Positions 16,131 to 24,849 of a stretch of 64,000 bases of DNA are shown one piece after another; positions within the stretch are counted from its first letter, which is position 1; every line of letters starts with the position of its first letter. Made by a program: the position numbers and the translations under genes. Source of the stretch: Salinicola socius (GTDB lineage: Bacteria; Pseudomonadota; Gammaproteobacteria; Pseudomonadales; Halomonadaceae); the NCBI RefSeq assembly GCF_001937195.1, contig NZ_MSDO01000003.1, forward strand, positions 186,001 to 250,000, given 5' to 3'. The notes beneath the pieces are model-generated. The model had not been told where the DNA came from, ran no database searches, and saw nothing but the letters and a program-made list of their open reading frames with translations.

Positions 16131-18830
16131 CTAACCGGTATTACGCAGGCCGGCGGCGATACCCGCCATCGTTACCATCAGCGCTCGGGAAAGCTCCGGT
16201 GTGATGTGGCCGTCGGCATCGCGGTTACGCTGCAGCAGCTCGGCCTGAAGACCATGTAGCGGATCGATGTAGGGGTTGCGCACTTCGATCGCCTGGCGGA
16301 TCAACGGCGTATTGTCGAGCAGCCGGCGCTGATCGAGTATCCGCAGCAGTACGGCTTCCAGATCCACGAGGCGCCGGCGCAGCGACTCGCCCAGTCGGGC
16401 CAGTGCCGGGTCCTCGACCAGCCGCTTTTCATAATAGGCGGCGATGAGCGGATCCGACTTGGCCAGCAGCATCTCGAGCATGTCCAGATAGGTGCCGAAA
16501 AATGGCCACTGTTCGCGCATCTCCCGTAGCCTGTCGAGCCCCCCTTGTTCCTCGAGCCGCTTCGAAAACGCCTCGCCGCTACCCAGCCAGGCCGGTAGCA
16601 TCAGGCGTGTCTGGGTCCAGGCGAAGATCCAGGGAATGGCACGCAGCGTCTCGATGCCGCCCTCCTGACGCCGCTTGGCGGGACGTGACCCCAGCGGCAG
16701 CCGGCCCAGGGCGCCTTCAGGCGTCACCGCCCGGAAGTAAGGCACGAAGTCGGGATCCTCGCGCACGACGCCGACATAGGCACGATGGGCGATGTCGGCC
16801 AGGCGATCCATCTCCTCGCGCCATACGGGCCGTGGCGCGGGCGGCGGCAACAGCGTCGCTTCGAGCACTGCGCAGACATAGATCTCCATCGAGCGCAGCG
16901 CGATATCGGGCTGGCCGAACTTGAAGCGAATCATCTCGCCCTGCTCGGTCACTCGCAGGCTGCCGTTCACCGAGCCCGGCGGCTGCGACAGAATCGCGGC
17001 ATGGGCCGGACCGCCACCACGCCCGACAGTCCCGCCGCGACCATGAAACAGCGTCAGTGATACGCCGCCCTCCCGGCACACGTCTACCAGCCGCTCCTGG
17101 GCACGATACTGGGCCCAGGCCGCCGCCAGCTGGCCGGCATCCTTGGCCGAATCCGAGTAGCCGATCATCACCTCCTGGTAGTCGCCGGCGACCTCTCGAT
17201 ACCCCGGCAGCGCCAGCAGACGTTCGATCACGTCACCGGCCCGATCCAGATCGTCCAATGTCTCGAACAGCGGGGCAATCGGCAGGCGCACGCCGTTGCC
17301 GGCTTCCTTCATCAGCAGCGCCACCGCCAGCACGTCGGAGGGTTGCTGGGCCATCGAAATGATGTAGGTCCCCAGCGCCTGACGATGCTCGCGACCGATC
17401 ACGCCGAAGGTATCGAGGACTTCCCGGGTTTCGGCCGAGCACTCCCAACGAGGCGGAATCAGCGGTCGCGGCGACACCAGCTCCTCGAGCAGAAATGCCT
17501 GCCGCGCGGATTCGTCCCAGTCACGGTAGTGACTGCCGTCGGCGCCGACATCGAGGTATTGGGTCAGCTCCTCGAACACCTGCGCATGGCGGGCACCATC
17601 CTGGCGCACGTCGAGCTTGGCCAGATTGACCCCGAACACCGCCACGCGTCTAAGCGTGTCCAGCAGTACGCCGTTGGCAATGGTTTCCAGCCCCACGTCG
17701 CACAGCGAGCGGTAACAGGTGAGCAACGGTGCGAACAGCTGCTCGCGCGTCTCGATGATGGGATCATCGCCGGGCGGCTCTCCATCGAGTCGCGCTCGCG
17801 CCCATGCCCGAGTCGCCTCCAGCCGGGTCGACAACCGCTTGAGCAGCGCGCGATAGGGCTCTGCAGCCTGGCGGGACCCGGGTTCGGCGTCGTCTCCGAC
17901 CTCGGCGCGCAGCGCATCGTTGGCCTTCCACATCGACAGCTCGGCCTTGAGCTGTTCCAGGTCGCGCAGATAGAGATCGGCGGCCATCCAGCGCCCCAGC
18001 AGCAGGACCTCTTCGGTGACGCGGGCCGTGACATTGGGATTGCCGTCCCGGTCGCCCCCCATCCACGAGGCGAACCGGATGGGCGACGCTTCCAGCGGCA
18101 GCCGCTCACCGGCCGTCTCCATCAGCAACGCATCCAGATCGCGGTGAAACGTCGGCACCGCCTCCCACAGCGAGTTTTCGATCACCGCGAAGCCCCACTT
18201 CGCTTCATCGACGGGCGTAGGTCGCTCGTGGCGGATCTCGTCGGTATGCCAGGACTGGGCGATGAGCTCCTCCAATCGGCCCTGGGCGCGCTGAAGCACT
18301 TCCGGATGACCGCCGCTGTCTTCGATGGTCCGCAGGCAGTCATCGATGACGTCGTATTTCTGAATCAAGGTGCGTCGAATGACTTCGGTGGGATGTGCCG
18401 TCAGTACCAGATCGACGCGCATGCCGGCGATGGCATCGACCAGTTGGCGCGAGGAGTGGCCCGACGCCGCCACGCGCTTGAGCAGTTCGCCCAGATCGGG
18501 TTGAGTGCCGGGCTTGTAATCTTCGACACGCCGAAAGCGTGCGCGATAGTGCTGCTCGGCAATGTTGGAGAAGTTGAGAAACTGGTTGAAGGCGCGGGTG
18601 ACCGGTAGCAACTCCTGGTCGGGGAGCGCCCGCAGGTAATCGATCAGTTCCCTCCGATCCGCCTCCTCGGCGCTCTGGCGCCCTTGCTTGGCCAGGGCAC
18701 GGATCGTTTCGATACGATCGACGAACTCGCTACCGAGATCCTTGGCGATAGTACGGCCGAGGCTATCGCCCAGCAGCCGGACGTTGTCTCGCAACGATTC
18801 GTGCAGCGACGTTTCCTGTTCTGGACTCAT
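16131..18830 (-). CDS. ppc: Phosphoenolpyruvate carboxylase
   Basis: Anaplerotic enzyme converting phosphoenolpyruvate and bicarbonate to oxaloacetate. The 899-residue product matches the usual length (E. coli 883). It shows the catalytic histidine motif LVLTAHPTEV (H146), the substrate loop FHGRGGTVGRGGGP, MIGYSDSAKDAGQLAA, and the conserved C-terminal NTG. GGGAGGG precedes ATG 18830 by a few bases. It follows mazG on the same strand with a 161-bp spacer containing a perfect palindrome and a 7-bp hairpin (18859-18876), so it probably has its own promoter. Confidence 0.97.
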   Translation of the reverse strand: MSPEQETSLHESLRDNVRLLGDSLGRTIAKDLGSEFVDRIETIRALAKQGRQSAEEADRRELIDYLRALPDQELLPVTRAFNQFLNFSNIAEQHYRARFRRVEDYKPGTQPDLGELLKRVAASGHSSRQLVDAIAGMRVDLVLTAHPTEVIRRTLIQKYDVIDDCLRTIEDSGGHPEVLQRAQGRLEELIAQSWHTDEIRHERPTPVDEAKWGFAVIENSLWEAVPTFHRDLDALLMETAGERLPLEASPIRFASWMGGDRDGNPNVTARVTEEVLLLGRWMAADLYLRDLEQLKAELSMWKANDALRAEVGDDAEPGSRQAAEPYRALLKRLSTRLEATRAWARARLDGEPPGDDPIIETREQLFAPLLTCYRSLCDVGLETIANGVLLDTLRRVAVFGVNLAKLDVRQDGARHAQVFEELTQYLDVGADGSHYRDWDESARQAFLLEELVSPRPLIPPRWECSAETREVLDTFGVIGREHRQALGTYIISMAQQPSDVLAVALLMKEAGNGVRLPIAPLFETLDDLDRAGDVIERLLALPGYREVAGDYQEVMIGYSDSAKDAGQLAAAWAQYRAQERLVDVCREGGVSLTLFHGRGGTVGRGGGPAHAAILSQPPGSVNGSLRVTEQGEMIRFKFGQPDIALRSMEIYVCAVLEATLLPPPAPRPVWREEMDRLADIAHRAYVGVVREDPDFVPYFRAVTPEGALGRLPLGSRPAKRRQEGGIETLRAIPWIFAWTQTRLMLPAWLGSGEAFSKRLEEQGGLDRLREMREQWPFFGTYLDMLEMLLAKSDPLIAAYYEKRLVEDPALARLGESLRRRLVDLEAVLLRILDQRRLLDNTPLIRQAIEVRNPYIDPLHGLQAELLQRNRDADGHITPELSRALMVTMAGIAAGLRNTG

Positions 18831-18961
18831 GGCATCCCTCCCTGAAATGGCTACACCAGGTCGCCGAATGGCGACCCCGGTCTGGGCAGACCAACATTAC
18901 CCAAGTGACCGATCAAGGATTCAGCATAACGATCTGGAGGAAAGAGTCGACCGGCGGCAAA

Positions 18962-18986
18962 ACGACATTAGTCGTAAATTTACGAC
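18962..18986. promoter_or_regulatory. Alternating ACGAC/GTCGT palindromes upstream of ppc
   Basis: Three alternating pentamers: ACGAC (18962-18966), GTCGT (18971-18975), ACGAC (18982-18986). They form the perfect 16-bp palindrome GTCGTAAATTTACGAC at 18971-18986, overlapping a second inverted pair ACGAC-ATTA-GTCGT. It lies 5 nt past the mazG stop and 130-155 bp before the ppc start. The AT-rich centre argues against a terminator stem and for an operator. No known regulator consensus comes to mind. Confidence 0.5.
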
Positions 18987-18991
18987 ACGAT

Positions 18992-19888
18992 TCAGGAGCG
19001 TGAGGCTTTCTCTTCCTGCTTTGCCGCCTGCCAATGGCGCTCCATCTCATCGAGAGAGGCACGATCGGTCGCGGAGCCGCTTTCCGCGAGGGCGCGTTCG
19101 ACGTAACGGAAGCGCCATTCGAACTTGGCGTTGGTTCCGCGCAGCTGCTGTTCCGGGTCACAACCCAGACGCCGCGCCAGATTGACGACAGCGAACAGCA
19201 GATCGCCGATTTCCTCCTGGGCGTGAGCCCGATCGCCTTCGGCCAGCGCCGATTCGACTTCCGCCAGCTCCTCGCGGATCTTGTCGATGACGCCGCGCTC
19301 GTCCGGCCAGTCGAAACCCTGACCGGCAGCACGCTTGCTCAACTTGGCGGCACGGCTCAGTGCCGGTAGCGCCGTTGGAATATCGTCCAGCGCCGAAGCG
19401 TCGGCGCCATCGGTTACGCGGGCTTCCCGCTCGTCGGCTTTCAACGCTTCCCAGCGGGTCTTGACCTGGCGCTCGGCCACCGCATCTTCGCCGCTACCGC
19501 GCCGGGAATGCAGCGTGCCGTCGGGGAACACATGCGGGTGACGTCGCAGCATCTTGGCCGTCAGCGTATGCACGACATCGTCGAAGTCGAAGCGCCCTTC
19601 CTCCCGGCCGAACTGGCTGTAGTAGACCACCTGAAACAGTAGATCGCCGAGTTCACCGGGCAGCTCATCGAAGGCGCGGCGCTCGATGGCATCGGCGACC
19701 TCGTACGCTTCCTCGAGGGTGTGGGGAACGATGGTGTCCCAGTGCTGCTTGATGTCCCACGGGCAGCCATGGTCGGGATTTCTGAGCACGGCCATCAGGG
19801 TCAGCAGGTCATCGAGGGAATGACGTCGCGAGTCCGGGCGTCGGAGGTCGGCAGGCGGCGCCATGGCGGTCTTGTTCTCGATACTCAA
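18992..19888 (-). CDS. mazG: MazG nucleoside triphosphate pyrophosphohydrolase
   Basis: All-alpha NTP pyrophosphohydrolase that hydrolyses NTPs and dNTPs to monophosphates and is linked to ppGpp control in E. coli. The 298-residue protein has two MazG domains. The first has LLTLMAVLRNPDHGCPWDIKQ and the EEAYEVADAIE...ELPGELGDLLFQVVYY metal motif (EExxE...ExxD). The second has GFDWPDERGVIDKIREELAEVESAL and EEIGDLLFAVVNLAR. TTG 19888 is taken as start because GAGGA lies 8 nt upstream inside the end of relA; ATG 19864 is the alternative. It is the last gene of cysM-rlmD-relA-mazG. Confidence 0.94.
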   Translation of the reverse strand: MSIENKTAMAPPADLRRPDSRRHSLDDLLTLMAVLRNPDHGCPWDIKQHWDTIVPHTLEEAYEVADAIERRAFDELPGELGDLLFQVVYYSQFGREEGRFDFDDVVHTLTAKMLRRHPHVFPDGTLHSRRGSGEDAVAERQVKTRWEALKADEREARVTDGADASALDDIPTALPALSRAAKLSKRAAGQGFDWPDERGVIDKIREELAEVESALAEGDRAHAQEEIGDLLFAVVNLARRLGCDPEQQLRGTNAKFEWRFRYVERALAESGSATDRASLDEMERHWQAAKQEEKASRS

Positions 19889-19898
19889 ACCTTGATCC

Positions 19899-22160
19899 TC
19901 ATTGTGGCCCGTGACCCTGCCCCGAGCCCTGCCTCAACCGCTTGACATCGATCACGTTGGGTAGCTGCTGGATACGCGAGAAGATGCGCTCCAGCGCCTC
20001 CAGACTCTCGATCTCCAGCGTGATCCGCATTCGCGCGATGTTGTCGAACTTGTCGGTCACCGTATTGACCGAGGTCACGTTGACGCGGTCGCTGGAGAGA
20101 ACGTGGGTGACGTCGCGCAGCAGTCCGGAGCGATCCCAGGCTTCGATCTCGATATCCACCGGATACTGGGCTCGCTCTTTTTGACCCCACTCGACGTCGA
20201 CGATCCGCCGCGGCTCCTCGCTGCGCAACTGCAACACGTTCGAGCAATCCTGGCGATGAATGGTGACACCGCGACCCTGGGTAATATAGCCAATGATCTG
20301 GTCTCCCGGCACCGGGTGGCAGCAGTTGGCCATCGCGGTCTTGAGATTGCCGACCCCGAGCACGGTGATTCCGTCGCTGGCCTCCTTGCCCTGATGTCGC
20401 CGGGGCTTCGTCAGCAGGCGGTCGAGCTGGTCCTGATCATCGCTCTCGCCGAACAGCTGCTGGGCCTGATGCAGTACCTGGCCGATGCGCAGATCGCCCG
20501 CACCGATCGCGGCGTACATGTCCTCGACGGCGGTGTAGTTGACCGCGCCGGCCAGACGCGCGAGATCGACACCATCGATGTCGAGTCGGCGAAACTCGCG
20601 ATCGAAGATCGCCTTGCCCTCGTCGAGATTCTGCTCACGCGCCTGCAGCTTGAACCAGGCCTGAATCTTGGAGCGCGCACGCGACGTGCGTACATAGCCC
20701 AGATTGGGGTTGAGCCAGTCGCGGCTCGGCGCACTCTTGGTGGCGGTGAGAATCTCGACCTGTTGGCCCGTCTTGAGCCGATAGGTCAGCGGCACGATCC
20801 GACCGTCCACCTTGGCGCCGCGGCAGCGGTGACCAATTTCGGTATGTACGCGGTAGGCGAAATCGATCGGGGTGGCGATCTGCGGCATGTCGATGACGTG
20901 ACCGTCAGGCGTGAACACGTAGATCCGATCCGGCGCCACGTCGCTCGCCAGCCCCTCCCGGAAATCGCCGACGTCGCCGACTTCCTCCTGCCACTCGAGT
21001 ACCTGGCGCAGCCACGCGATCTTCTCTTCGTAACCCCGGCTCTTGGCGTCGGTGTCCATGCCCTTGTAACGCCAGTGCGCGCACACCCCGAGCTCCGCCT
21101 CCTCGTGCATGGCGAAAGTGCGCACCTGAATCTCGAGCACCTTGTTCTCGGGACCGATGACCGCCGTGTGCAGCGACTGATAGCCGTTCTTCTTGGGGTT
21201 GGCGATATAGTCGTCGAATTCGTTGGGCACATGGTGCCAGCGCGAGTGCACCACCCCGAGGGTGGTGTAGCAGTCGGCGATCTCGGGCACCAGAATGCGA
21301 ACCGCCCGCACGTCGTAGACCTGGGAAAAATCGATGCGCTTGCGCTGCATCTTTCGCCAGATCGAATAGATATGCTTGGCCCTGCCATCGACCTGATAGC
21401 GCAGGATGCCCTGGCGCTCCAGCAGCGTCTCCAGAGTCTCCACCACCTCATGAATATAACGATCACGGGCGAGTCGCTTTTCCGCCAGCTGCTTGGCGAT
21501 CGACTTGTACTCGGTTTCGTGCAGATAGCGGAAAGCCAGATCCTCGAGTTCCCACTTGATCTGACCAATGCCCAGCCGGTGCGCCAGCGGGGCGTAGATG
21601 TCGAAGACCTCACGCGCCACACGCAACCGCTTTTCACGCGATGCATCCTTGACCTGGCGCAGCATGCACGTCCGTTCGGCGATCTTGATCAGCGCAATAC
21701 GCACGTCGTCGACCATGGTCACCAGCATCTTGCGCAGGTTGTCCTGCTGGTTGTGCTGTGACAGACCGTGCTTGGGCGCCTGAAGCTGGCTGATAGCGGC
21801 CATGCTGAGCACGCCGTCGATCAGCTTGGCAACCTCGTCACCCATCTGCTTGGCGACGCTTTCCAGGCTCAGCAGGCCGCGGCGGACGCTACGATAGAGT
21901 ATCGCGGCCTCCAGTGTCTGTTGATCGAGCTTGAGCTGACTGAGAATGTCGGCCATCTCCAGACCGGTCAGCAACGTCTGATCGGGAAGCGCCTCGATGC
22001 CGTGCGCGTCTCGCTCGCTGGCTCGCAGCGCCAGACGGCATGCCTGCAGAATGCGCTCGGGTGCTCGCAACTCGACTTCCTGCTGCAACCGATGCAACCA
22101 CAACTCCAGATCGACGCTGCCGTCATCGACCAGCGGCTCACTCTCTCGCACCTTTACCAT
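19899..22160 (-). CDS. relA: GTP pyrophosphokinase RelA ((p)ppGpp synthetase I)
   Basis: Ribosome-associated ppGpp synthetase of the stringent response. The protein has 753 residues from ATG 22160. The N-terminal pseudo-hydrolase domain lacks the HD metal motif: the region reads LEAAILYRSVRRGLLSLESV, as in RelA and unlike SpoT. The synthetase domain follows (YDVRAVRILVPEIADCYTTL, NPKKNGYQSLHTAVIGP), then TGS (RIYVFTPDGHVIDMPQIATP), a zinc-finger region with ANCCHPVPGDQIIGY, and a C-terminal ACT domain. The frame stays open farther upstream into rlmD, but MVKVRESEP is the conserved start. The stop of rlmD (22162) is almost contiguous, so the genes are coupled. Confidence 0.97.
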   Translation of the reverse strand: MVKVRESEPLVDDGSVDLELWLHRLQQEVELRAPERILQACRLALRASERDAHGIEALPDQTLLTGLEMADILSQLKLDQQTLEAAILYRSVRRGLLSLESVAKQMGDEVAKLIDGVLSMAAISQLQAPKHGLSQHNQQDNLRKMLVTMVDDVRIALIKIAERTCMLRQVKDASREKRLRVAREVFDIYAPLAHRLGIGQIKWELEDLAFRYLHETEYKSIAKQLAEKRLARDRYIHEVVETLETLLERQGILRYQVDGRAKHIYSIWRKMQRKRIDFSQVYDVRAVRILVPEIADCYTTLGVVHSRWHHVPNEFDDYIANPKKNGYQSLHTAVIGPENKVLEIQVRTFAMHEEAELGVCAHWRYKGMDTDAKSRGYEEKIAWLRQVLEWQEEVGDVGDFREGLASDVAPDRIYVFTPDGHVIDMPQIATPIDFAYRVHTEIGHRCRGAKVDGRIVPLTYRLKTGQQVEILTATKSAPSRDWLNPNLGYVRTSRARSKIQAWFKLQAREQNLDEGKAIFDREFRRLDIDGVDLARLAGAVNYTAVEDMYAAIGAGDLRIGQVLHQAQQLFGESDDQDQLDRLLTKPRRHQGKEASDGITVLGVGNLKTAMANCCHPVPGDQIIGYITQGRGVTIHRQDCSNVLQLRSEEPRRIVDVEWGQKERAQYPVDIEIEAWDRSGLLRDVTHVLSSDRVNVTSVNTVTDKFDNIARMRITLEIESLEALERIFSRIQQLPNVIDVKRLRQGSGQGHGPQ

Positions 22161-22161
22161 G

Positions 22162-23622
22162 CTAGCGCTTGCCTCCCGGGACCGGACTGTCGAGATCACT
22201 TTGCTGTCGCCGCAGCCGCTCGCGATCTGCCGATCGCGCTGACCGTTCGAGACGTTCCGGTCGCTGGAACAGCGCCAGCGACTCCAGATGGGCGGTATGC
22301 GGAAACATGTCGGCCATCGCCAGATGCGACAGCACAAAGCCGCCAGCCAGCAGATGTGCCGCGTCCCGTGCCAGCGATGCCGGATCGCAGGAGACATAGG
22401 CGACCTGGGCGACTTCGCTCTGCGCCAGGCGGCGGCAAAGCGCATCGGCGCCCTCTCGCGGCGGATCCAGCAACACCGTATCGTGAGAGTCGATCAGGCC
22501 TTCGATCGCTATGCCCGGATCGTTGAGATCAGCCTGCAGGGCCGATACGCTCAGACCGTTATGATCGGCATTGTCGCGCAGCCGCTCGACCATCTCATTG
22601 CTACCTTCGACAGCGGTGACACTGGCAACGTCATCGGCCAGGGCCAGCGAAAAATTGCCAATGCCTGCGAACAGATCGAGCAGCCGCTCGCTGCCGTGCG
22701 GTGCCAGCCACGCTCGAAGGGTGTCGATCAGGCGCTGATTGATCTCGGCGTTGACCTGAAGAAAATCGCCCGGCGCCAGCCCAAGCGACAGCTGGCGCCG
22801 GCCACCGTCGACGGCGGTGACCAGCCGCGGCTGATCGCTCAGCCAGACCAGATCCGTCGACTCTCTTCCCCGGCGTAGCGCGCAAGCCAGTCGTTCCCGC
22901 CCGGCGAATGCTCGCCAGCGCTGCGCGTCTTCAGGCACGTCGCGCAGCTGCCGAACGACCACGGTGACGACGTCGGCATCGGTCAGCAGCAGTTCGAGAT
23001 GCCCGACGTGACGGGGCGCCTCGAGCGATTCGAGCTGGGCTCGCAATCTCGGCAACAGCGACGCCAGCGGCGGCGCCAGCACGTGACAACTGTCGATATC
23101 GACCAGCTGCTCGCTACCCCGCGCCCGAAATCCAAGATGGACGTGGCCTTTCGCGTCACATTTGACGCCAAGCCTGGCGCGGCGCCGATAGCCGGCCGAA
23201 TCGCCGACCAGCATCGGTACGTCATCGGGCGCCTCGATGGACTGGCGCTTGAGCAAATCGACCAGCACCTGCCGCTTGTGCTCACGCTGGCCGTCGACAT
23301 GCAGATGCTGCAGATCGCAGCCGCCGCAACGGGTGGCATGGGCGCACGGCGGTTCGACACGGCTCTCGGCATCGCTGAGGCGCCGGCGAATGTGCGCTTC
23401 GTCGTAGCGCTTGCGTTGGCGATGTATCGCGACCTCGACCCGCTCGCCCGGCAGCGCGGCATCGACGAATACCGTCTTGCCCTCGACGTCTCGTGCCACA
23501 CCGCGGCCGTCATGCGCCAGCCGTTCGACGATCAGTGAACCGTCATCGCTTTTCGCCGCCGGCTTGACCGACTGGCGTTCACGCCGGATTGCCGGTGCGC
23601 GTCTCTTTCCCAGCATCGCCAT
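22162..23622 (-). CDS. rlmD: 23S rRNA (uracil-1939-C5)-methyltransferase RlmD
   Basis: SAM-dependent methyltransferase that makes m5U1939 in 23S rRNA. The 486-residue product has an N-terminal TRAM domain (about residues 28-85), a 4Fe-4S cluster site with C93, C99 and C102 (CAHATRCGGCDLQ) plus C179 (IDSCHVL), a SAM motif (LLDLFAGIGNFSLALADD), and the catalytic Cys motif VSCDPASLARD. All correspond to E. coli RlmD. The start MAMLGKRR is 2 nt after the cysM stop. The frame also reads into cysM upstream, but that part is a shadow. Confidence 0.96.
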   Translation of the reverse strand: MAMLGKRRAPAIRRERQSVKPAAKSDDGSLIVERLAHDGRGVARDVEGKTVFVDAALPGERVEVAIHRQRKRYDEAHIRRRLSDAESRVEPPCAHATRCGGCDLQHLHVDGQREHKRQVLVDLLKRQSIEAPDDVPMLVGDSAGYRRRARLGVKCDAKGHVHLGFRARGSEQLVDIDSCHVLAPPLASLLPRLRAQLESLEAPRHVGHLELLLTDADVVTVVVRQLRDVPEDAQRWRAFAGRERLACALRRGRESTDLVWLSDQPRLVTAVDGGRRQLSLGLAPGDFLQVNAEINQRLIDTLRAWLAPHGSERLLDLFAGIGNFSLALADDVASVTAVEGSNEMVERLRDNADHNGLSVSALQADLNDPGIAIEGLIDSHDTVLLDPPREGADALCRRLAQSEVAQVAYVSCDPASLARDAAHLLAGGFVLSHLAMADMFPHTAHLESLALFQRPERLERSARSADRERLRRQQSDLDSPVPGGKR

Positions 23623-23624
23623 GA

Positions 23625-24521
23625 TCAGGTTTCCGGCGCGTAGAGGCCGGTGGAGAGATAGCGATCGCCGCGATCGCAGACGATGAACACGATGACCGCA
23701 TTGTCGACCTGCTCGGCGACCCTGAGCGCGCCCGCCAGCGCACCGCCAGAGGAGACACCGGCGAGAATCCCCTCTTCCCGCGCCAACCGGCGCATGTGCT
23801 CCTCGGCTTCCTGCTGGCCGATGTCCAGCACGCTGTCGACTCGCTGCGGTTCGAAAATGTCGGGTAGATAGGCCTCGGGCCAGCGCCGGATACCGGCGAT
23901 ACTCGCGCCGTCCGCCGGCTGCAGACCGACGATCCGAATCGAAGGATTGCGCTCCTTGAGATAGCGCGACGTCCCCATGATGGTACCCGTGGTGCCCATC
24001 GCACTGACGAAATGGGTGATACGCCCTGCGGTCTGTTCCCACAGTTCAGGGCCGGTGGTGCGATAGTGGGCCAACGGATTGTCGGGATTGGCAAACTGGT
24101 TCAGCGGCTTGCCCTCGCCTCGCGCGATCATCTCGTCGGCCAGGTCTCTCGCGCCCTCCATGCCGGCCTCCTTGCTGACGCCGATCAGCTTGGCGCCATA
24201 AGCCGCCATCGCCTGCTTGCGCTCGCTCGAGGCATTGTCCGGCATGATCAGGACCATCTTGTACCCCATGACCGCCGCGGCCATGGCCAGCGCGATGCCG
24301 GTATTGCCGGAGGTCGCCTCGATCAGCGTGTCGCCCGGCGAGATATCGCCACGGGTTTCGGCTTCGCGAAGCATGGACAGTGCGGGACGATCCTTGACCG
24401 AGCCCGCCGGGTTGTTACCCTCCAGCTTGGCCAGAATCGTGTTGTCGCGTCCGGCGTTGATGCGGGCGAGTCTGACCAGCGGCGTGTTGCCGACGGTCTG
24501 CGCAAGCGTGGGAAATGCCAT
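23625..24521 (-). CDS. cysM: Cysteine synthase B
   Basis: PLP-dependent O-acetylserine sulfhydrylase B, which makes cysteine from O-acetylserine with sulfide or S-sulfocysteine from thiosulfate. The 298-residue protein has the PLP lysine in NNPAGSVKDRPA (K43), the EATSGNTGIALAM substrate loop, GTTGTIMGTSRYLKE, and GVSSGGALAGAL for the phosphate cup. Short length and RRWPEAYLPDIFEP favour CysM over CysK. An AGGAA box lies 10 nt before ATG 24521; an upstream in-frame reading has no such signal. It starts the cysM-rlmD-relA-mazG operon and is divergent from the sensor kinase. Confidence 0.95.
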   Translation of the reverse strand: MAFPTLAQTVGNTPLVRLARINAGRDNTILAKLEGNNPAGSVKDRPALSMLREAETRGDISPGDTLIEATSGNTGIALAMAAAVMGYKMVLIMPDNASSERKQAMAAYGAKLIGVSKEAGMEGARDLADEMIARGEGKPLNQFANPDNPLAHYRTTGPELWEQTAGRITHFVSAMGTTGTIMGTSRYLKERNPSIRIVGLQPADGASIAGIRRWPEAYLPDIFEPQRVDSVLDIGQQEAEEHMRRLAREEGILAGVSSGGALAGALRVAEQVDNAVIVFIVCDRGDRYLSTGLYAPET

Positions 24522-24849
24522 AAAGAAGTTCCTGAAGCCAGAGCCTGTACGATTTCGACCTGAACCATCGACCCACTCGGTATCGACCCAATGGCATCGA
24601 CGAAAGTGGCAACGACGAAATGGCCGGCCGGAAACCGGTAAGTGGAATGCCGATAGTATATCGAAGCCGGCGGGGGACATGACAGCCATCATCCACGTCG
24701 GAACCCGACTTCTGCATCGATATTGCTGCCCGGTCATCACGAGGAGACACGTTTTTACGACATTGTCGACTCCCGTTACGTCCAGGACTACGGTTTCGTA
24801 GGCTTTCGCCGATAGAATCCCATGTGAACGTACAGGGCTTCGGATATTC
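24522..24849. promoter_or_regulatory. Divergent promoter region between cysM and the hybrid kinase
   Basis: A 328-bp spacer with no gene. It contains TTTACGACATTGTCGAC (24754-24770), which shares the ACGAC-ATT-GTCG arrangement with the palindromic site upstream of ppc. A TAGAAT hexamer close to the kinase start could be a -10 element, but no convincing -35 is visible. Nothing else can be supported here. Confidence 0.3.

Noticed and set aside
17343-18608. 421-codon plus-strand frame opposite ppc
   Set aside because: Shadow frame; ppc motifs are intact on the other strand.
20103-21761. 552-codon plus-strand frame opposite relA
   Set aside because: Shadow of relA; no homologous feel and no ribosome-binding site.
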